64,000 nt of DNA from Pseudomonas sp. (GTDB lineage Bacteria; Pseudomonadota; Gammaproteobacteria; Pseudomonadales; Pseudomonadaceae), in NCBI GenBank assembly GCA_022448005.1, contig JAKUTK010000001.1, forward strand, positions 13,528 to 77,527, read 5' to 3'. The notes under the pieces are model-generated. The model was not told the DNA's origin. It did no database searches and saw nothing but the letters and a program-made list of their open reading frames with translations. A program made the position numbers and the translations under genes. Positions 60,101 through 64,000 of this stretch are shown here, in pieces. Each line of letters starts with the position of its first letter. The stretch's first letter is position 1.

Positions 60101-63100
60101 AAATCATCGCTGTCCATTTCTAGCGCGAACACGGAATCATCAAGCAGCTCTACAGCGTCCAGCGGCTCAATCTCTTCGACAGCAGAATTCGTGCTCTGCG
60201 GGCCCTCTTCGGCCATTGGCATTTCTTCGTCGGTCGAAGCAACTGGACCGAAGTTCGGCGCGACACCTTGCCGGTACGCGCGAATATGCTCGATGAGCCC
60301 CGTAGCGGCATTCATTGGCTGGTGTGCCTGAAGCTGCTCAAGTTGTACCGCTAGCTGATCGTGACTGCGTAACAGCAGCGTGGCGAGGTCATCTGTATGC
60401 ACGTAGCGACCGTCGGAAAGGCCTTCATAGAGCGTTTCAAGCTCATGGGCCAAATCGCCGATCGGCCGAATTTCAGCCATGCGCGCGCCACCTTTGAGCG
60501 TGTGCAGATCGCGTAACAATGCAGATAGCGCCAACTGGTTAGACGGATCCCCTAACCAGCGCTCCAGCGCGCCGCCGGCGCTCTCCAGTAAATCGACGGC
60601 TTCGTCGAGAAAGATCTCGACCATTTCTCCATCCAGTTCGTCCTCGCCCAAGCTAGGCTCGACAGGCCAGGCTTCGGCTTCGGCTTCGGCTTCGGCTTCG
60701 GCTTCGGCTTCGGCTTCGGCCAGAGGCTCGGGGGCAATGTCTGCTGACGCAAATGTGACAGAGGCCTCTCCGGGAACTTCGTTGAGCTGCTGTTCCAACG
60801 TAAGCGGGTCAATCGCCTCGGCAAGCAAACTCTGAAGTCTGGCCACTAGCTCGGGCTGCCCGGTCACCTGCAGACCTGCCGCGACCTGATCCATCATGCC
60901 GACCAAAGCTTCATGTGCCTGTTCGACGTCATCGAAGAACCGGGCGCTGACCGCTAGACGTCCTTCCTGCACAACGGCATAGAGATCAAGCAACACCTGA
61001 CACAGTGTGTCGATCTGCGGCAACTCGGCCATCTGGGCGCCAAGACCCAGCGTCGTCAGTTCTTCCAACAGCGCGGTCAATTCTTGCCGCTCGGCTGGAT
61101 GCTCGCGCCAACTCTGCAGAAGCGCTTCAGCGTCAAGCAGGATGTTCATGCCTTCCGACAGAAACAGCGCAATCATGCCAGGGTCGCGTGGCTCGCCGTG
61201 CTCTCTGTCGCCTCGCTCACCGGCATCCGCCAGTCGGGTCTGATGCAACTCATGCACGCGAGCAAGGAACGCCTCCGCTCCCTCGATCGCCGCTAGCGGC
61301 TCACGCTCGAGATTTTCTAGTCCACGTCTGAGCAACTGCTCAGCGGTGTGTAGAAGCTCGGCCTCGGCCAGATCCATCTGTATCAGGTTGGCCTTGAACT
61401 CCTTGACCATTTTTTCCAATGGTGTAGCGACTTCCGCCATGGGCAGAATGCCCGCCATATGGGCGCTACCCTTGAGGGTGTGCAGCGCACGCTGTAAAGG
61501 GTCAGTTACTGGTTGCGGCAGGCGTTGCGCGCAATCGGCCAGAAAGTCGACGAGTGTGGCCAGATGCGCCTCAGCCTCGTTGCGGAATATCTCCAGCAGT
61601 TGCGGATCCAGCACATCTTCATCTGCTTCTTCTTGGGCCGGCTGGTCATGCGCGACGCCGCCTTGCGGGTCCGGCTCTGGCAACTGCCCTCTGGCCAAGG
61701 CATGAGCGTTAGCGGCCAGCCGGTCGACGTCGTCGCGCTGGCGTTGGGCCTTGGCTGCAAACTCTTCGACTAGCGCCGGCATCAACGCCACCACATCACT
61801 CACCAGCTTTTTGACTGGCGCGCCAGTTTCAATGCTGCGATCCAGAACCCGGTTGAGCAGGTTTTCGACAGACCATGCAAGTTCTCCGATGATCAATGCA
61901 CGGACCATTCGCCCGCTGCCCTTGAGCGTATGGAAGGCACGCCGTACTTCGCCCAGCGCCGCTTTGTCCGTGGGGTCTTCACACCAGCGCGGCAGGTACT
62001 CGCTGATGGTTTCGAGAACCTCGGCAGCTTCCTCGATGAACACTTCCAGCAAGTCATCATCGACTGCCTCCTCACCTTCCGGAGGCGGCAGAAGGCTTGG
62101 CGGAACATCCCTTGCTGGGGGGTTGACGGAAGCAACAGGTGTTGCCAACACGTCTTCTATGGTCATGACCGGCTCGTCGCTGGCCAACTTAACCATCGGG
62201 CCGGGCAGCGAGACTTCGGGCATATCGAGCGCCGTCATCTCAGCTTCGGACCACTCGACTTCGTAGCCCATTGAGTCATCGGCAGGCTGACCTTGGGAGT
62301 CGCTCAACGGCTCGACAGTCTCAGTGCTTGTCGGCTGCGAGGGTTCTGCCTCGGCCAGCTCAGTGACCTCTCCCGACCAGTCAAACGCTTCAACCTCTAC
62401 GACATCGGCGACGTTCAACTCTTCGTCGCGGGTCAGATCGACATTGGTCTGCGCGTCGAACCCGGTCTGCGAAGGATCTGACGAAAGCGAGCTCGCGTCC
62501 TGAGTAGCAGCGGTATCTGTACCCCCTGATGCCGGTTCGAGAGAGAGCACTTCGATTTCATCGAGCGGATCTGACAACTCGAAACTCGTCTCGGAGTCGG
62601 CTTCTTCAAGCTTACTCGGAGCCTGGAGGCTGAGCGGATAGCCCAACGTCTGCAAACTTTCTTCAGCTACATCCAGAATCAGGTCGCCCTGCGAGCCGCA
62701 GTCTTCACTGAGGCGCTCGAGGTAGTACTCGACGCTGGTGATTGCATCAGCAAGCGTATCCAGGCTTTGCCAATCAGGGATTGCCTGTTTCGCAAGCAGC
62801 TGTTCTTGGATGTATTGATTACAGGCATCCAGCAACGCCGCGGCGCGGGCAAGGGGAACCATTGCAAGCCCGCCGCGGGATTGGGTCAGCAACTCCGGAA
62901 CACGCGCCAGATGTTGATGATTCCATTGGGAAGCAATGAACTCGATGATGGCGTCTTTCGCCTGCTCCAGCCCCGTACGCGCCTCGCGGATAACCAGGCG
63001 ATGGATCTGCCCGACATCGGTGGTTGGGAGGTGACTTTCCTCGCCACTACGCTCGTCCGTGGTGCCGCCAACCATGCCAGCAAGCGTCGCTTCGACGTAC

Positions 63101-64000
63101 AGCAACGCGCCTGCGACATCCATCAGAGCTGCGTCGTCAGGCTGCTGGCGCCCATTCGCCAAAGCCTCGACCAGGCTGATCTGGTCCAGAATGATCCGCC
63201 GTGGTTGACCGAAACCGAGCACAGCGAGCGTATCAGCGATCTGCTTGAGCGGCGACTGTAGCGCGCCGAGATCGGTGAGGCCTGAACGATCGCTGCGCAC
63301 GAACAGATCCAGGCTGTCCTTTACTCGAACCAGCTCCTCGCACAATGCAGCCACCACCGAGCGCATCGCGCCGCGGTCCGGCCCAGCAAGCTGGGCTCTC
63401 TCTTCGTCGACTAGCGTGCTATCGGGTAGCGCATCATCCAGGCTGTACTCAGCCTTCAACGCCTGGATTCGCGGGCTCTGGGCCGGCGCCTTGGCGATAT
63501 AGAACAGAAGATTTTTGGTCAGCTCGTCAGGAGCTGCCTGATTAATGCCCTCAGCGCCCTCCGCAACCAGACGTTTCAGCTCTTTGTCTACCTGACGTAA
63601 CAGGTTTCGAACCGTGGTGCCGTTAGCGACGGCGCCGCTGGCGAGCCCCTCCACCACACCGGATGCGATCTGCCATAGCGCGCCCAAGGGCGCATCCTTA
63701 CAAAGCATTTCCAAGCGCGCAAAGACACGTGCCATGTAGCTTAGATTGGTGGATAGATCCTGGTTACGAATGACCCCGACCAACGCGACCTGCAGCATCT
63801 GCCGTAGTTTTCGTAGCAGCGTTGGCAAATCCTCAGTCTGTCGCTGCGACAAAAACTCGCCCGAAAGGGCCGGTGCTCGCACGGACATGTCTGGCGAAAA
63901 CAGGCTGGTTTCCGATAACAGCTTCTCGCCACGCGCCGCCCGAAGATCGTTGAGCAGCGGTAGCACCACCATGGGTAGATCGCGCCGAGCACTCTGGATA
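57130..64000 (-). CDS. chpA: Hybrid chemosensory histidine kinase ChpA (5' partial)
   Basis: Very large CheA-type kinase controlling type IV pilus twitching motility. The frame stays open to the window edge (upstream codons read IQSARRDLP before the Met at 63972), so the N-terminus is missing; about 2289 residues are visible. From N to C: degenerate Hpt-like N-terminal domains, several Hpt modules with HTLKG motifs (near 61930, 61480, 60495, 59797 and 59354), one Hpt-like module without the His (near 61040), dimerisation and kinase domains (HMLRNAVDHGIEVG, LSDDGAGINLE, ISGRGVGMDVV), a CheW domain, and a C-terminal receiver (VVDDSVTVRK, ILLDIEMPRMDGFE). A (Glu-Ala)8 tract lies in a linker. Confidence 0.95.
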   Translation of the reverse strand, partial: IQSARRDLPMVVLPLLNDLRAARGEKLLSETSLFSPDMSVRAPALSGEFLSQRQTEDLPTLLRKLRQMLQVALVGVIRNQDLSTNLSYMARVFARLEMLCKDAPLGALWQIASGVVEGLASGAVANGTTVRNLLRQVDKELKRLVAEGAEGINQAAPDELTKNLLFYIAKAPAQSPRIQALKAEYSLDDALPDSTLVDEERAQLAGPDRGAMRSVVAALCEELVRVKDSLDLFVRSDRSGLTDLGALQSPLKQIADTLAVLGFGQPRRIILDQISLVEALANGRQQPDDAALMDVAGALLYVEATLAGMVGGTTDERSGEESHLPTTDVGQIHRLVIREARTGLEQAKDAIIEFIASQWNHQHLARVPELLTQSRGGLAMVPLARAAALLDACNQYIQEQLLAKQAIPDWQSLDTLADAITSVEYYLERLSEDCGSQGDLILDVAEESLQTLGYPLSLQAPSKLEEADSETSFELSDPLDEIEVLSLEPASGGTDTAATQDASSLSSDPSQTGFDAQTNVDLTRDEELNVADVVEVEAFDWSGEVTELAEAEPSQPTSTETVEPLSDSQGQPADDSMGYEVEWSEAEMTALDMPEVSLPGPMVKLASDEPVMTIEDVLATPVASVNPPARDVPPSLLPPPEGEEAVDDDLLEVFIEEAAEVLETISEYLPRWCEDPTDKAALGEVRRAFHTLKGSGRMVRALIIGELAWSVENLLNRVLDRSIETGAPVKKLVSDVVALMPALVEEFAAKAQRQRDDVDRLAANAHALARGQLPEPDPQGGVAHDQPAQEEADEDVLDPQLLEIFRNEAEAHLATLVDFLADCAQRLPQPVTDPLQRALHTLKGSAHMAGILPMAEVATPLEKMVKEFKANLIQMDLAEAELLHTAEQLLRRGLENLEREPLAAIEGAEAFLARVHELHQTRLADAGERGDREHGEPRDPGMIALFLSEGMNILLDAEALLQSWREHPAERQELTALLEELTTLGLGAQMAELPQIDTLCQVLLDLYAVVQEGRLAVSARFFDDVEQAHEALVGMMDQVAAGLQVTGQPELVARLQSLLAEAIDPLTLEQQLNEVPGEASVTFASADIAPEPLAEAEAEAEAEAEAEAEAWPVEPSLGEDELDGEMVEIFLDEAVDLLESAGGALERWLGDPSNQLALSALLRDLHTLKGGARMAEIRPIGDLAHELETLYEGLSDGRYVHTDDLATLLLRSHDQLAVQLEQLQAHQPMNAATGLIEHIRAYRQGVAPNFGPVASTDEEMPMAEEGPQSTNSAVEEIEPLDAVELLDDSVFALEMDSDDFELEGPSANDLPLAASDQPEEQFVAALPEEPEAVARQESMSADEPGKAGEGSWESRDPELVEIFLEEGFDIIERAGASLQRWMEDVGNSFEIEALQRDLHTLKGGARMADIREIGDLAHELEYLYEGLCAGHYRASETLFTLLQTCHDRLAEMLDAVRAFRELPNGKDLIATIQRFRANPEEQLSMPSSVALKAAEDAAQDAAEAEILDIFVEEADELLEEMESALGRWEATQDSTAPLGDMMRVLHTLKGGARLAAQGRLGDMAHDLEQRLSEAQLQGDPWTDSLFMAVQGGYDALLKEVESMRARLVPEPDVPTDHQVEESLHGDHPDSSVIVLETPIVAASAHASVNSAPAKVLPFIRRAEQAALDAASRRAPQELVKVPAELLEGLVNLAGETSIFRGRVEQQVSDVSFTLGEMEATIERVRDQLRRLDTETQAQILSRYQAEAERAGYDDFDPLEMDRHSQLQQLSRALFESASDLLDLKETLAARNRDAETLLLQQARVNTELQEGLMRTRMVPFDRLVPRLRRIVRQVAGELGKQVEFLVGNATGEMDRSVLERIVAPLEHMLRNAVDHGIEVGTKRVAAGKPEQGNIRLDLSREGGDIVLALSDDGAGINLEAVRRKAVERGLMQPGSELSDHEVLQFILEAGFSTAEQVTQISGRGVGMDVVHSEVKQLGGSMSIESTLGKGTRFLIRLPFTVSVNRALMVYSGEDLYAIPLNTIEGIVRVSPYELEAYYQPGASRFEYAGQTYELRYLGELLNNGQRPKLVGQSLPLPVILVRSNEHSVAVQVDSLAGSREIVVKGLGPQFATVPGISGATILGDGRVVVILDLLATIRVLHAHLLTQQQPLRLLGEDEPVDVEVDRPTLVMVVDDSVTVRKVTSRLLERNGMNVLTAKDGVDAITQLQERKPDIILLDIEMPRMDGFEVATLVRHDEHLKDLPIIMITSRTGEKHRDRAMAIGVNEYLGKPYQESLLLETIQQLVTRHE
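60671..60720. repeat. Tandem hexanucleotide repeat (GCTTCG)8 within chpA
   Basis: Eight exact copies of GCTTCG plus two further bases, coding on the minus strand for eight Glu-Ala pairs in a linker between Hpt modules. Perfect copies suggest slippage-prone DNA; changes in copy number keep the reading frame. Confidence 0.95.

Overview
The window is a stretch of high-GC gammaproteobacterial chromosome whose gene content and order point to the Pseudomonadaceae, most likely the Pseudomonas stutzeri (Stutzerimonas) group. Two blocks match P. aeruginosa gene order as I recall it. One is tkt-epd-pgk-fba together with the ArsR/methyltransferase-metK pair. The other is ahcY-metF-rhlE-oprM-mexB-mexA-yceI-cytb561-bioA-rsmE-chpC-chpB-chpA. 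I see no insertion sequence, prophage, CRISPR array, tRNA or rRNA. The genus is inferred from recognised proteins and synteny, not from a search.

Layout. 0-5.2 kb: an iron-uptake operon (ECF sigma factor cut by the window edge, FecR-type anti-sigma, STN/TonB receptor, PepSY membrane protein, small membrane protein), ordered like foxIRAB. 5.3-8.0 kb: a sodium/solute symporter pair and a small membrane protein. 8.0-8.65 kb: the only long non-coding stretch, AT-rich. 8.65-17.4 kb: zinc-protease-like protein, dbpA, PhoX-like phosphatase, YccS-like protein, a periplasmic binding protein, an HI0933-type flavoprotein and two small lipoproteins. 17.5-22.2 kb: a globin-PAS-GGDEF-EAL protein, hemerythrin, a DUF3509-like protein, a methyltransferase and a lone receiver domain. 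22.3-28.6 kb: central carbon genes (fba, pgk, epd, tkt) with two lipoproteins between fba and pgk. 28.7-31.3 kb: a LysR regulator divergent from an Fe(II)/2-oxoglutarate oxygenase translationally coupled to a LysE exporter. 31.3-43.9 kb: S-adenosylmethionine (SAM) cycle genes (ArsR/methyltransferase regulator, metK, then ahcY-metF behind an S-adenosylhomocysteine (SAH) riboswitch), enclosing a YadGH-type ABC exporter, a frameshifted ferric-reductase-like gene, ligB, small exported proteins, a cytochrome c'-like protein and a Na+/H+ antiporter. 44-54.8 kb: rhlE, an RND efflux operon, yceI-cytochrome b561 and bioA. 54.85-64 kb: rsmE and the chpA-chpB-chpC end of the Chp twitching chemosensory cluster; chpA runs off the right edge.

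How parts work together. MetK, AhcY and MetF supply and recycle SAM, which BioA (as amino donor), RsmE and other methyltransferases here consume. Two kinds of SAH/SAM-linked control are visible: a large palindrome in front of the ArsR/methyltransferase-metK pair and a riboswitch in front of ahcY. The RND operon keeps a TtgR-like operator but has no neighbouring repressor gene. The most noteworthy observations are the dual control of the SAM cycle, the oxygenase-exporter cassette with its palindromic operator, the orphan RND operator, the single-base frameshift in the ferric reductase gene, the hexanucleotide repeat inside chpA and the oxygen-sensor c-di-GMP protein beside a hemerythrin.
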